Numbered from the stretch's first letter, positions 45,264-56,648 are shown. The stretch is DNA of 64,000 nucleotides from Heloderma charlesbogerti (GCA_026122225.1 JANEZZ010000983.1:1240001-1304000), one strand, 5' to 3'. Numbers and translations are program-made. The notes: generated by a model not told the origin, from the letters alone.

Positions 45264-45955
45264 ACCAGAGCAGGGAAACAGAGGCAAAGAGAATCTTTTT
45301 TCTTCATCTCTTTTGCACTTTTCCAGAACAATATTATAAGTGTATTCTCACAGTTTTATGTCCCTTGTATCTTTTATCCAAAATTAATTAGTTTGGAGTC
45401 TTTTTGCAGGCACAGATAGGGATGTATAAGAATGATGTTTTGGGGGTGAAAACTTGACAGGTTTTTCCAGTTAGGCCCTGCAGATTTTGTTCTGTTTCCC
45501 CCTGCTGGTGTCCACTCGATCTGGAGTGAGTTCAGCCAATACAGGAATCCTTTTTTAAAAAAAAAAAATGGTGGCAGTTTGTGTAATTTTTTTGGGATGG
45601 GGATCTTGACATTTGTGCAAATGGTGTAATTTTTTTAAAAAAATTGTTATTGGTGATCTTGTGAAGGTGCACACGACCATAAGTTTGCTTGTATGTTATG
45701 TAGCCCCACAGAGGCATATTCCCCTCTTGTCAATATCCTTATCAGTTTCATCCTCTCCACACACTATTTCATTTAGCGGAGCACAGCCATATTCCCTACT
45801 TGTCAAAGAACTTGTCAATTTCCCCCAGGCTCCAGAAGTGTGGAAGATGAAATTGACATCTATTCTATTCACCTACAACTCCCAGCATGCATAGGATTGT
45901 GGCCTAAGAAATAGCTACTACTTACTTTCTATTTACTCTCTAAAATGAAGTCCTC
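45264..45955. other. No gene; possible decayed hAT-like fragment and MITE fragment
   Basis: TAGGGATGTATAAG at 45418 resembles a family terminus, but no matching second end was found. 'cccagcatgcataggattgt' at 45881-45900 is half of a GCAATCCTATGC MITE. The rest is unassigned. Confidence 0.4.
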
Positions 45956-47222
45956 TAAGGGAGCAATCCTATGGCTGCTAGACAGCAGCTAGACGGCCAT
46001 AGGATATCTTGTTTTCCAGGAACTGAGCTCCAAGCCCATGCTCCGTGGTCAGTTCCCGGAAAACTGACCTCCCCCCACTTCTGTGCTGCCTTGGAGGCAG
46101 CATGGAATAGCCCTGTCCTCCAGGCTCACAAGAGGAGTGTGGAGTGGCTGAAATGAGGTGTTCCCGGAGGGCGTTCTGGGGCGGGGAGGGCAGAAATGCC
46201 TGTACGACACATCTAGGGGTGGATGAAAGTCACTTACCTGTCCTCAAAGGACATTCGCGGTGGGGGGGAGGCGCTTCGCTGGTCCCCCCGCGAAGTTCAG
46301 GCCGGGGGGGAGGCTTCCCTCCTCGCCTGGCCGCGAACGCGAAAATTAAAAAACAAAACAAAACGCCCCCTGATAGGCTATGTGACGATTCACGTAGCCT
46401 ATCACGGCTAGATCTGCAAAGTCAGCCGTGATAGGCTACGTGAATCGTCACGTAGCCTATCACGGGTGACTTAAAAAAAAAAAAAACGCGTACGCTAATG
46501 GCGGCCCCCATAGGGAGCCGCCATTCGCGTTCCTTATTTAGTTGCTGTAGTCTACGTAAATGTTTACGTAGACTACAGCGACCAAATAAGGAACGGGAAT
46601 GGTGGCTCCCTATGGGGGCCGCCATTATCCGTAAACACTTTTTTTTTTTTAAAGTCACCCGTGATAGGCTACGTGACGATTGACGTAGCCTATCACGGCT
46701 GACTTTGCAAATCTAGCGTAGCCACGTAGCCTATCTAGCGTAGTCACATAGCCTATCAGGGGGCGTTTTTTTTTTCTTCTTTCATTGCAATGGCGGCGGC
46801 AGACCGGCTGCTGCTCCCGCCTTGCTCGAACACCCGCTGAACCGCCGGCCGGACCAGCCACCGGGAGGGACATTCGGTGAAGGTAAGTCCCGTCCCGGGG
46901 GAGGTGCGGGGGGCGGGGGGGGTTCGGAGGATTTCTCCCCGAAACTTGTTCGGGGGGCCGAACACGTTGGCGCTCAGCCCCCCGAAGTTTCGGGGAGAAA
47001 TTCTCCGCCAACCCTAGACGCATCCAATGTGTCGTACAGCAGTCTCCTCCCCCATTCCGCCCTCCCGTGGCTAGACAGCCGCAATCAGCTGTCTAGCTGA
47101 AAATTCAGGGCAGGAGAAGTGCAGAGGGCATGATCCCCTCTATGCTTGTCCTGCCCTGCATTGGATAGGCGGTTGCCTCCAAGTTCGGAGGTGGCCACCT
47201 ATCTGGATAGGATTGCACCCTA
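45956..47222. mobile_element. GCAATCCTAT-type MITE, GC-rich subfamily, split by copy 15
   Basis: The ends TAAGGGAGCAATCCTATGG and 'ggataggattgcaccctaa' are inverted partners. Stems include GCTAGACAGCAGCTAGAC near 45980, GCTAGACAGCC...AGCTGTCTAGC near 47071-47098, and CCTCCAAGTTCGGAGG (47177-47192). A fold-back copy (46214-47016) interrupts it. Without it the element is about 460 bp. Confidence 0.75.
46214..47016 (-). mobile_element. Fold-back hAT-like element, copy 15, with a collapsed hairpin
   Basis: Flanks GACACATC and GACGCATC agree at 7 of 8. Intact hairpins: 46371-46407, 46426-46466, 46660-46698 (GATAGGCTACG) and 46549-46580 (AGTCTACGTAAATG). Only one AGTCTACG hairpin remains at the centre, and the fourth outer hairpin has degenerated to repeats of 'ctagcgtag' and 'agcctatc' (46715-46760). 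A reverse CAGGTAAGT lies near 46236 and AAGGTAAGT near 46880. Confidence 0.93.
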
Positions 47223-48512
47223 AAGAAACTAACCAAATGTATCTGTACCATCTGACATCTCTGTCTGTATGCCTGTGAACCCTCCTATGGCTATAGGTCA
47301 GGCATTCCAATGACCCTAGACTGTGAGAATGGGTATTCAAAAATTCACTGCTCTGCACTTCATATGTCACATTTATATCCTGCCTTAATGCCACCCAGTA
47401 AGCTTCATTGCTTAGAAAATATTAAAACCCAGGGTCCTGATCCAAATCCAAAACCCTACCTCAGCTTTGCTAATAAATTTATAATAATTTTTACTGGACC
47501 CTTTGTAAAAACAAGACAACAGATACAAAGCTTCCGTGCTTGGTTGCCTGGAGGAGATTCTTACTCACAAGTGACTAGGCAAGTGGCTATTACAAGCTGT
47601 GTTGTGTTACCATTTTATTTCTATGCTGTCATCTGGCCAAAAAGGCTTCCAAAGCCATTTGCAAAAGTATACAAATACAATATCCAAACAATACAATAAA
47701 ATACAAGTTTTGAGCAACAATATCAAAATGTCTATTTAAAACTAAAAATCCAAAGCCCAGAACACCCTTCCTCATGTGCAAAAGCAAAAACCAATCCGCA
47801 AAAATGCCAAAGGAGAGGTTGAGTAACCCCTGGCTCCTTACAAGGTTTCCCAGGCAGGGGATAGTACAGAGCAGAAAGAATAGCTCACCCTTGACGGAAC
47901 AGCAGCAGTCTCTCCTTTGGAGTAGTGCCTCCCAAACTGCAGCTCCAGGCCACATCAGGTCTCCAAGCATGGAACTAGGGTGCAGCAGATGGAATATCTC
48001 ACCCTTAATGATAACAGCAGTCTTTCCCCTGGAGTAGCAGCATGCTGGCTCTCTCAGGGATCACAAATGCTCTTTACAACACAGGGGTCTACAATCTAAA
48101 CATGTGATCTGCTTCCAGTGGTCCCAGTTGGTCCACTTAGCTGACAAGGACTGATGTAGGAGGAGTGTGGGTCACACAGACCACATGCTTGGTCTCCTTA
48201 TGCTCGTCAGGTGTGAACTGCTAGAGTAGAAATAGAAGACCTGCTTCTCTCTGTTTCTGCATTCCAGCCCTGATCCAATGCAGAAGTGTAGGAAACTCCT
48301 GTCTGGATATGTCTGTACTCTTCCTACCACATCTTCCATGGCTAGGCTGGAAAATATTTGTACAGTGCTTAGCACTGTGAAAGTTTTTCTACATGGGGCA
48401 TTTATTGTGCACTCATCATTTCCTACTCACAGTTGTTTACAGGTTCTTTGGATGATGTCATGACCCTCCAGTTTCATTTCTGTTTTTAAAGAGTACTTTC
48501 AGCAAGTTTTTT
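47223..48512. other. No recognised feature
   Basis: Nothing assignable was seen. 'ctcacccttgacggaacagcagcagtctc' and 'ctcacccttaatgataacagcagtctt' (47883, 47999) form an imperfect local duplication of about 110 bp spacing. Confidence 0.45.
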
Positions 48513-48876
48513 TTAGGGCACAATCCTAACTAGATAGGTGGCCACCTCCAAACTCGTAGGCGGCCGCCTATCCAAAGCAAGGCAGGAGAGGCATGGGGGG
48601 GGGATTGTTCCCTCTGCGCCTCTCCTGCCGTGCTGTTTTTCGCTAGACAGCCGTTTTCGGATGTCCTCCGGAATGCCCCTTTTCAGTTGCTCCACGCTCC
48701 TCTTATGAGTGCGGAGGACAGGGCTTCTCTGTGCTGCCTTGGGGGCATGGACAAAGGGAGAGGTTGTTTTTCCAGGAACTGACCTTGGAGCGTGGGCTGC
48801 GAGGTTGGTTCCCAGAAAAGAGCATATCCTATGGCCTTCTAGACAGTGTCTAGTGGCCATAGCATTGCTCCCTTAG
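48513..48876. mobile_element. GCAATCCTAT-type MITE, GC-rich subfamily
   Basis: The ends TTAGGGCACAATCCTA and 'tagcattgctcccttag' are inverted partners. It contains 'gataggtggccacctcc' paired with 'aggcggccgcctatcc', GGCAGGAGAGGCATG paired with 'gcgcctctcctgccg', and 'ctagacagccg'. Same order as 37121-37507. Confidence 0.7.
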
Positions 48877-49030
48877 AGCAGGAAAAATGCAGTGTTATTT
48901 GTGGAAGTGAAAGAAAACACTTTTTCCACTTGTGTAATTGTGCTATTCCACTATAGCACAGTGCCATCTAGAGGTTATGTAGCAGAAAAGCAGGAAAGGA
49001 AACACTCTTTGTGTACTGATTGGATCTCAA

Positions 49031-49865
49031 TAGGGATGTATGAGAGTCACTTACCTTTTTGCAGGGGTGACTCGTGGTGGGGGGGAGGCACTCCGCGCCT
49101 CCCTCCGAAATCCTAACCTGGCAAGCTATGCTCTGTGGCAACTCCGTGGAGCCGCTGGCCAGGTGCATTCGCAGGCGTCTGGAGACTGTGGACGCAAATG
49201 GCAGCGGCTATGGCTGCCATTTGCGTTCATGTTTTTGGCCGTGATAGGCTACATAAATATTTATGTAGCCTATCACAGTGAAATACAGGGGCACAAATGG
49301 CGGCTGCTATGCCATTTGCACCCCTGTTTTTTTTACCATGATAGGCTATGTAAATATTTACGTAGCCTATCACGGTAAAAAAAAAAAACAGGAATGCAAA
49401 TGGCAGCGGCTACGGCAGCTGCCATTTGCATTCCCTTTTTTTTGCCGTGATAGGCTACGTAAATATTTATGTAGCCTATCACAGCAAAAAAAACAGGAAC
49501 GCAAATGGCGGAGGCTACGGTGGCAGCCATTTGCGTTCCCTTTTTTTGCCATGATAGGCTACATAAATACTTACGTAGTCTATCACGGCCTCTGCAGGGA
49601 CGTAAATGGCATCCCTGCATTAGCTGTGATAGGCTACATAAGTATTTACGTAGCCTATCATGGCCTAAATGGGGAAGCGAATGGCAGCCGCAGACGTGGC
49701 TGCCTTTCGCAAGCAGTGCGAACGGCACCAGGTAAGTGCTCCATTTCGCGTGCCTTTTGCGGGGTGGTGGGGTGGGGGACTTCGTTCCACCATGGATTTT
49801 GGGGGGCTGAATGCACTGGCATTTGGCTTCACTGAGATCTGTGGCGGAATTCTCTGACATCCCTA
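49031..49865 (-). mobile_element. Fold-back hAT-like element, copy 16, five hairpins in a row
   Basis: Perfect duplication GATCTCAA (49023-49030, 49866-49873). Five GATAGGCTACGTAAA-type hairpins in series at 49239-49277, 49337-49376, 49445-49484, 49550-49589 and 49624-49664. Between them are GCAAATGGC...GCCATTTGC stem pairs (for example 49391-49430, 49499-49537). This looks like tandem amplification of a hairpin-plus-stem unit of about 105 bp. Donor-like motifs are at 49049-49057 (reverse) and 49739-49747 (perfect CAGGTAAGT). Confidence 0.95.
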
Positions 49866-49873
49866 GATCTCAA

Positions 49874-50933
49874 TTCTGTGATGAAACCAAAAGCAGATAC
49901 AGCAGATTAACTGCTTTGTGTAGAAAAGCTATGATACGCATCAGTATAGCAGGTTTTTACTGGTATGTTTTGGTTTTGTTGATTTTAATTGGCAATCTCA
50001 GTTTTTATGGATTTTACTGAGTCATATGTTATGGATTTTTTAAAAAAATTGTCCAATTTATGTGGTTTTTATCTTGTACACTGGCTTGAGAGGGTCCACC
50101 CTTAAAGGTGGCTTAGAAATAATTTGTGTGTGCGTGAGAGGGAGATGAGAACCATTCCTCATTTTCACATTGTCACCAATGGTTTAATGAGGCAGCAACT
50201 GAGAAACAGCATACGAGCTAAAATATGAGCATCTCTGCATATAAGGAGAATGTGTCAGATGAATATTCCCCATCCCTCTTTCATTTTCTGGTCCCTGAGG
50301 TTCAGACTGTTGTCTCTGATGAGGGTGTAGGGGAGGAGAGCAGCAATTCTTCTCTTTTGCCAGCTTTATCAGGAGGGAGAACTACAAAGGAGCTTAGTTG
50401 TGTCAGCAGCTTTCTGATGTTAGACAGTTATTAGGCCTTAAGTAGGCCAGCTGTGGCTAATTTAAGGCATCACAGGTGCTACAGCAGCAAGAACAAATGT
50501 ATCAGGATAGTTGGCATGCACCATGGAGCCCCATTCTCTATGCTTGCAGAAGGTGGTGCTGCTGGAGGGTCCCCAGACCTGTGGTGGATTACTCCAGGGA
50601 AGAATCTGCAGACCTCTGAACTGGAGTTTTTTTTGGGGGGGGGGTTGGGGAAACTATGAAAATCATGGCTTTTGTTCTCCCAGGTTTTAAAACATTGACC
50701 ATTATTCTGTGCCTTTAAAAATTCCCATCCGTCTCAAGTCATCATTTTGCACACCTGCCTGGGATGGTCAGCATCACCTCCATCTCCTTCAGGAGACTGT
50801 AACAGACTGAGTCTTCAAATCTGCTTAAAAATGCATGGTGTGCATTTAGCTTCTGGCACAGTGCTTCAGTGCTGAGTGACTTCGGTGCTTCTACAAGTTA
50901 TAATCAGTTTTGGGCAATGCGAGTTTATGGTTT
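49874..50933. other. No recognised feature
   Basis: Nothing assignable was seen. Confidence 0.45.
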
Positions 50934-50941
50934 ATTCAGCA

Positions 50942-51348
50942 TAGGGATGTACGGACTTTGTACAATCTGCTCCATCTATGTTTCACGGATTGTCAGGTGC
51001 CTTTCATTCTGTCATCCACCCACAGATGGATGCAAATATTTTTTTCCAGAAAAATACAGAAATAATTACGTAAATATTTACCTAAGTACTTACATACGTA
51101 TTTACATAATTTACCCCAGTATGTAACATTTAGTGCATTGTCCCCTATTCCATTCAACGTTTCCTCAGCAGAAACTTGCATATTTTTCTACGGATTTATA
51201 TGCGTAAATTTTGGGAAAGTAAAAAATCATCTGAAAGTCCATGGACTCCACGCCACCTGAGGGGGTCACTCTGCGGGGGATTCCGCAGGTCAGATTCTTA
51301 GGTATCAGAGCTCATTTTAATCCATCTCAAATTTCTCCAGCATCCTTA
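50942..51348 (-). mobile_element. Short TAGGGATG-family hAT-like element
   Basis: Perfect duplication ATTCAGCA (50934-50941, 51349-51356). It is the reverse of 41987-42401: starts TAGGGATGTACGGAC and ends 'aatttctccagcatcctta'. The interior carries 'tacgtaaatatttacc' and 'tacgtatttac' strings (51067-51105), a loose echo of the hairpin loops of the larger family. Confidence 0.92.
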
Positions 51349-51356
51349 ATTCAGCA

Positions 51357-51808
51357 CACCTTCTAATTGTTACTTTCTTTCCTTTCATCTATGATAGAAG
51401 TTCAGCAGTTGAAAAGCATCAGTATCTTTGTATGCTCAGTTGTGTGTTGTCCAGTATGAACTATCTGTAGAACATAATTGTACACAGCAGGAAGCTTTTC
51501 TTTTCTTGCTGCATTGAGCATGGCTTGCTAAATTCTTTATGTCGTGAGAGGCTTTCAGGTTTGCCTGACATCTTATTCTCGTTCCAGGCTGGCAACATGG
51601 AAGCCTTTCTTGTATTGCTCATGAGTCTGACATTTAATCCTTTCATTGTGTACCTTCTATTGACAGCCTGCTAAATGCACATACAGTCAAGATAGTGTAG
51701 CCATATCAAAACAGAAACAAGTATTATTTGGATTTTTGAAACTGTGAAACAACACTGATAAGTTCTTTGTTAATAACAGGTATATAGATAAGCGTTTGAT
51801 TAAAACAC
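51357..51808. other. No recognised feature
   Basis: Nothing assignable was seen. Confidence 0.45.
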
Positions 51809-51816
51809 ACCCAGTA

Positions 51817-52362
51817 TAGGGATGTCAGAGAATTCCGCCACTGACTCCCCCCCCGCCACCCCGCGGAATCCCCCGAGACGGAGGCTACCTGGTGGCTCCG
51901 GCGGCGGATGTGGCGGCGGCTCCGGCTGGTCTCCCGGATGCTGCCGGGTTGCTGAGGCCGCAAATGGCGGCCATTGTAGCGGCCGCCACTTGCATGGCTT
52001 CCTTTTGCCCTGTTAGGCTACATAAATACTTTTTCAGACTATCACGGCAAAGAGCAGGGGTGCAAATAGTGGCCGCTACGCCATTTGCGCCCCTGGTCTT
52101 TGCTGTAATAGGCGTAGCGGCTGCCATTTGCATGGCTTCCTTTTGCCATGATAGGCTACGTAAATATTTACGTAGCCTATCATGGATTGGCAGCCATGCA
52201 AATGGCGGCCGGCGTAGCGGCCACCATTTGTGGCCTCAGCAGCCTGGCCGTGGCCGGAATTCTGGCTGTGGCCAGGGAGGATTCTGGGAGGAGGGACAGA
52301 GCACCTCCCCCCCACTGCCAATGCCCCGGAATGGACAGGTGAGTACATTTCGTACATCCTTA
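51817..52362 (+). mobile_element. Fold-back hAT-like element, copy 17 (older)
   Basis: The left end is TAGGGATGTCAGAGAATTCC and the right end CATCCTTA. The 8-bp flanks ACCCAGTA and CTCCAGGA agree at only 5 of 8, so the copy is older or one flank is altered. One good hairpin lies at 52148-52186, and one decayed hairpin at 52012-52047. GCAAATGGCGGCC / GGCCGCCA stems are at 51960-51990 and 52199-52230. Donor-like reverse CAGGTAGCC near 51889, and CAGGTGAGT near 52337. Confidence 0.88.
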
Positions 52363-52370
52363 CTCCAGGA

Positions 52371-53483
52371 ATGTGTCTATCACTAACAGCCACTTGCAGT
52401 CATCACATGAAGTTGACACGGTACAGTGCAAAAGCTGGAAGCCAATGAAATGATCCTCTCTAAACACATTAGGTCATTTCTACAAAAAGTAAACTAGCAT
52501 AGCAGGAAGCAGGCTGACATAGAAACTTTATTACTGATCTACTAGATGCTTTCTTGGAGGGAGCTGAGGTCTTTTTTTATTTTAATGTGCAGAAATATTC
52601 AAAAATAGAACTTTCCATCTGCAAGAATAAGTGGTGCAGTCAACTCCACTGCCTCAGGATTCCAGAACTTCAATCTCTTGCTCATGTAGATTAGGCCTAT
52701 GAAGTTAGTCTGATTGTTCCAAATGTGAGAACAAGTCAACACAAGTGGTACTAAATTTGCCATGTCATGAAGATTACAAGTGTAACCAGACCCTGGAAGA
52801 GGACAGGCAGTGATGTCAAGTTCCTGAGGTTAGAGAAAGATATCAAGCAGGATGTCTCATTCCACCCACCCACAAACCTGAAACGACTTGATTCTTCTTG
52901 CTGTCATTTAATTCTTCTACCCATTATGCTCCCCATGCTAGCTGGGAGTTGTAGTCCAACACATCTGGATTTTCTCATATAGGAAAACCTATAGGAAAGG
53001 GGAAAAAAAAATTAAAGTACTGCACTTGGAAATGTGTGCTGTTAGGGGCAAAAGCTGCCTCCTACACACAAAAATGTCATGGAGAAGTGCTCCCCAGAGT
53101 CCCTGCACTGTACAAGCTTTTACACATCCTCTCCGTGAAGCCAGCCATTTTTCTAATCATTAACAACAGCATACCCTTCATTTGTTTAGGACTCTTTCTC
53201 CCTTTCTGTTATACCAGCTATCTGATTTGCTTTCTGTTATACCAGCTATCTGACTTGGACATCTAGCCCAATTAAAGATCAAAGGACTATAGAACTTAAT
53301 TGTGGGGGCTGATGAGCCAAAACACAGGCATCAATTCACAGCCTTATTTCTGGGTCACAAAACTGTCCTCCCTTTTGTTGGGGGAGGAGCAAAGTTTTCC
53401 CACTGTCCTGGGGCAGAGGGAAGGCAGCACATCTCTTTGCAGCCCAGGCAACAAAGGGATGCTTTCCTGTCCTCTCTTCCTCA
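52371..53483. other. No gene recognised; small local duplication
   Basis: A 28-bp unit 'ctttctgttataccagctat' plus 'ctga' is repeated in tandem at about 53202-53257. 'ggagttgtagtccaacacat' (52942) is half of the small MITE also seen at 41533. Otherwise nothing. Confidence 0.5.
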
Positions 53484-53491
53484 CCTGTGTT

Positions 53492-54451
53492 TAGGGATAG
53501 ACGAAAGGGACTTACCTCGTACCGCAGCTTGCTTCGCGGTGGGGGGGAGGCGCTTCGGTTCTCCCCCCAAAGTTCAGGCGAGGGGGGGGGAGGTGCCCTG
53601 CCTCGCCCGGCCGAAATTCAGGCTGGGGGGGAGGCGCCCCATCCCTCGCCGGTGAAATTCAGGCCGGGTAGGAGCGCCCCGTCTACCCGGCCATGAAAAA
53701 AAAAGTAAAACACACACACACCCGTGATAGGCTACGTAACGATTTACGTAGCCTATCATGGCTAGGTTTCCAAAGTCAGCCGTGATAGGCTATGTAAATC
53801 GTCACGTAGCCTATCACGGGTGACTTTGGAAAAAAAAATCGCGTACGCAAATGGCGGCTCCCATGGGGACCGCCATTTGCTTTCCTTATTTTGGCACGTC
53901 TAGTCTACTTAAAGATTTACATAGACAACGTCGAAAATAAGGGAAACGCAAATAGCGTTCCCTTATTTTTGCTGGAGTCTACGTAAATCTTTACGTAGAC
54001 TAGACGTGCCAAAATAAGGAACGCAAATGGCGGTGCCCCATGGGAGCCGCCATTTGCGTACGCGCTTTTTTTTTTTTCAAAGTCACCCGTGATAGGCTAC
54101 GTGATGATTTACATAGCCTATCACGGCTGACTTTGGAAATCTAGCCGTGATAGGCTACGCAAATCATTACGTAGCCTATCACGGGTGTGTGGTTTTTTTT
54201 TACTTTACTTTTTTTTTTGCAATGGCAGCGGCGGCAGCCGGTCGGGAGACCGGCCGCCACCCCCGCCCCCGCCGAACCGCTGCCGAACCGCCGCCGGGAC
54301 CTGCCGCCGAGAAGGACATTTGCCGAAGGTAAGTCCCATCCTGGGGGGGGGGGCAGGGGCCGGCAGAGAATTTCCCCAACACTTTCGGGGGGCCGAATGC
54401 GTCGGCACTCGGCCTCCCGAAGATTCATGGAGAAATTCTCCGCCAACCCTA
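53492..54451 (-). mobile_element. Fold-back hAT-like element, copy 18
   Basis: Flanks CCTGTGTT and CCTGGGTT agree at 7 of 8. The core is full: GATAGGCTACG hairpins at 53723-53762, 53780-53820, 54088-54127 and 54147-54184, and AGTCTAC-type hairpins at 53903-53935 (decayed) and 53977-54005. A GC-rich arm with GGCCGAAATTCAGGC units is at the left. The terminal hairpin at the right reads 'cccaacactttcggggggcc'. AAGGTAAGT lies near 54326. Confidence 0.94.
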
Positions 54452-54464
54452 CCTGGGTTGCGAG

Positions 54465-54850
54465 TAGGGATGGCGGAGAAGTCTGCCACGGAACCCAGTG
54501 AGGCCGGATTCTAAAGAATCTGGCCTCCGGAGTCCGTGGTGGAACGGCACAACTCACCTCTGCCACCCTCTGGGATCCTAGTCGTGGCAATCGTGCGGAG
54601 CCGCCGGCAGGCTCCAAACGCCAGCAAGATGGCCACCATTGCTGTGCCATATCGCTGGCTGAGAGCTCACTGCGGACGCAAATGGTGTCCACTATGCCAT
54701 TTGTGGCTGTAAAGCTCTTAGATTAAGTTAAATGCAACTGTAAATGGCTGGATTTAGCTTAAGCTAAGGGCTTTACGGCCACAAATGACGTGCACTACAC
54801 CATTTGCGTCTGTGGTTTTTCACACGATAGGCTAGACAGGATAGGATTTT
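54465..54850 (+). mobile_element. Fold-back hAT-like element, copy 19 (right end missing)
   Basis: It starts TAGGGATGGCGGAGAAGTC only 13 bp after copy 18 and resembles copy 4 in its left hairpin ('gaggccggattctaaagaat', 'cggagtccgtggtgg'). Instead of the usual GATAGGCTACG hairpin it has GTGGCTGTAAAGCTCTTAGA paired with 'ctaagggctttacggccac' (54703-54784). It fades out after 'cacacgataggctagacagg' near 54850, with no CATCCCTA end and no target duplication. Confidence 0.75.
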
Positions 54851-54917
54851 TCCGGTGTGGTCTTGTATGATTCAGTTTCGTGGCCGTGAAGTTTACGAAC
54901 TGTGTCAGAAGTAGTGA

Positions 54918-55018
54918 ATTAAGGGTGTAATCCTATGCATGTCAGCTGTGCTGGCTGGGGAATGCTGGGAGTTGTAGGACTTTCTTCTGTCTGAACATGC
55001 ATAGGATTCGGTCCTAAA
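54918..55018. mobile_element. GCAATCCTATGCATG-type palindromic MITE
   Basis: The arms TTAAGGGTGTAATCCTATGC and its partner ending ATTCGGTCCTAAA enclose the loop 'gctggggaatgctgggagtt'. Near-identical in design to 22903-23007. Confidence 0.7.
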
Positions 55019-55585
55019 GGTGATGTTGTTGTTTCCAGCAAGGGGAGGGGGATTTCATACTCTACATTTAATTCACCTTGGTAGCTCAGCACTAGTTAAC
55101 TGCCAGCATTTCTGCCAAACACTAAATTGTGCCAGGCAAGGAAGGAAATGAATATCAAATCAATGTGAACAAAAGCTCCACAGCTGAGAAAAGCAGCATA
55201 CCTGAGGTCAGAATCTGAATGGAAATATTCTTTTATTGGACTACAGCAATACTAGCAGATTGATGAGATTCTGAATAATGTAAAATGCCCATTAACCATA
55301 ATTATTTTTTTTTTAGCCTTTTTAGGATTCAAAGAAAATATCTTAACAATCTGACCTCAGGGGTTATGGTGTTTGCTGAGAATGCACTGTAGAGTAAAAC
55401 TTGTAAAGAAAGCTGAGTGACCCTATCATATCATCAGGATATTAGTTACAGAAAGACTAGTTAGGAGTATTTACATAGTCACATTAACGTTTCGCAGTTC
55501 CCTGCTCTGTTATTAAAATCCAGTCACCATATGGAAGAGCTTAAAACAGAGAACAAAGTGACAATTCTGTTCTTCTGTGCTTCAA
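55019..55585. other. No recognised feature
   Basis: Nothing assignable was seen. Confidence 0.45.
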
Positions 55586-55593
55586 GATGACAA

Positions 55594-55982
55594 TAGGGGT
55601 GTACGAACCCCACTTAACATTCCACTCCGGGGTCCGCTGGGGGGGGGGAGGCGATCTATCCCTCCCCCCGGAATCCTCCCCGGCCGGTTCTGCTCTGCGG
55701 CGAGTCCACAGAGCTGCCAGCTGGGGCTGCCCGCAGCCGGACTTCCATCTGCTGCCAGGCTGTGGCTGCAAATGGCGGGGATGCCATTTGCAGCCGCAGA
55801 TCGGCAGTGGCTGGCTGCAGAACAAAGAAGACGGACCCAGACCGGCTGGTGCCAGGTAGGGTCCGTCATGACCAGGCTTTGCAGGGTGTCGGGGGGGGGG
55901 AGCGGTCCGTTCTGCCATAGACTCCAGGGGGCCGGATTCTTTAGACTCATTGGAGTCCGTGGCAGATTTCTCAACATCCCTA
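55594..55982 (-). mobile_element. Fold-back hAT-like element, copy 20 (minimal, hairpin-less)
   Basis: Perfect duplication GATGACAA (55586-55593, 55983-55990). At 389 bp it is the shortest copy and has no GATAGGCTACG hairpin. The GC-rich arm ('ggaggcgatctatccctccc'), one stem GGCTGCAAATGG...GCCATTTGCAGCC (55764-55796) and the terminal arm 'ccggattctttagac' remain. CAGGTAGGG is present near 55854, pointing to the right end. It shows which parts are enough for mobility: termini and arms. Confidence 0.94.
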
Positions 55983-56245
55983 GATGACAACGATCACACC
56001 TAGTAGTTGCCGTGCCAAAATCATGCTCATTCAATGTGATTGAGGGGGGGGGGATCAAAGGAGAAAGAAAATTTCAGAGAAACTCTTATGGGTAGGGCGC
56101 AGGGTTCTTGTGCTTAACTTAACTATGAGATGGTGGAGAGGAGTGTGCCACTGTCCTCTCTTTCATTGCAAAATCATCTTCAATTAAAGCCCAGGGGAAG
56201 ATGTCATGAGATAAATTCTTTTTTGGGGCTTTTACAGATTAGGAA

Positions 56246-56648
56246 TAGGGATGTATGGACTGTGTAAAATCCGCTCCATCTGTGTTCCGTGGATTGTCAG
56301 GTGCCTTTTGTTCCATCATCCGCCCACAGACGGATGTGAATATTTTTTTTGTCATGCGGAAAAATATGCAAATAATTACATGAGTATTTATGTAAGTATT
56401 TACATAATTGACCTCAGTACGTAACATTTAGCGTATTGTCCCCCATTCCATTCGACATTTCCTCAGCAGAAACGTACGTGTTTTCCTATGAATATATATG
56501 CATAAATTTCAGGAAACTAGAAAAAATCATCAGAAAGTCCACGGACTGCGCACATCCTGAGGGGTCCACTTCGCAGTGGATTCTGCAGGTCAGATTCTTA
56601 GAAATCTGAGCTCATTTTAGTCCATCTTGAATTTCTCCAGCATCCCTA
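56246..56648 (-). mobile_element. Short TAGGGATG-family hAT-like element
   Basis: Flanks ATTAGGAA and CTTAGGAA agree at 7 of 8. Same layout and orientation as 50942-51348, including 'cacggactg' / 'gaaagtcc' text and the end 'aatttctccagcatcccta'. Confidence 0.92.

Noticed and set aside
45418..45660. Another TAGGGATG element beginning at 45418
   Set aside because: Only a left-end-like string is visible; no inverted end or duplication was found.
49239..49664. Regularly spaced identical palindromes suggesting a CRISPR-like array
   Set aside because: The context is a vertebrate genome, units are inside a transposon with target duplications, and the spacers are repeated GCAAATGGC stems, not unique sequences.
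54187..54501. Proline/arginine-rich open frames of 80-185 codons in the GC-rich arms
   Set aside because: Composition follows CCG/GGC repeats, frames overlap on both strands, and they do not persist between copies.
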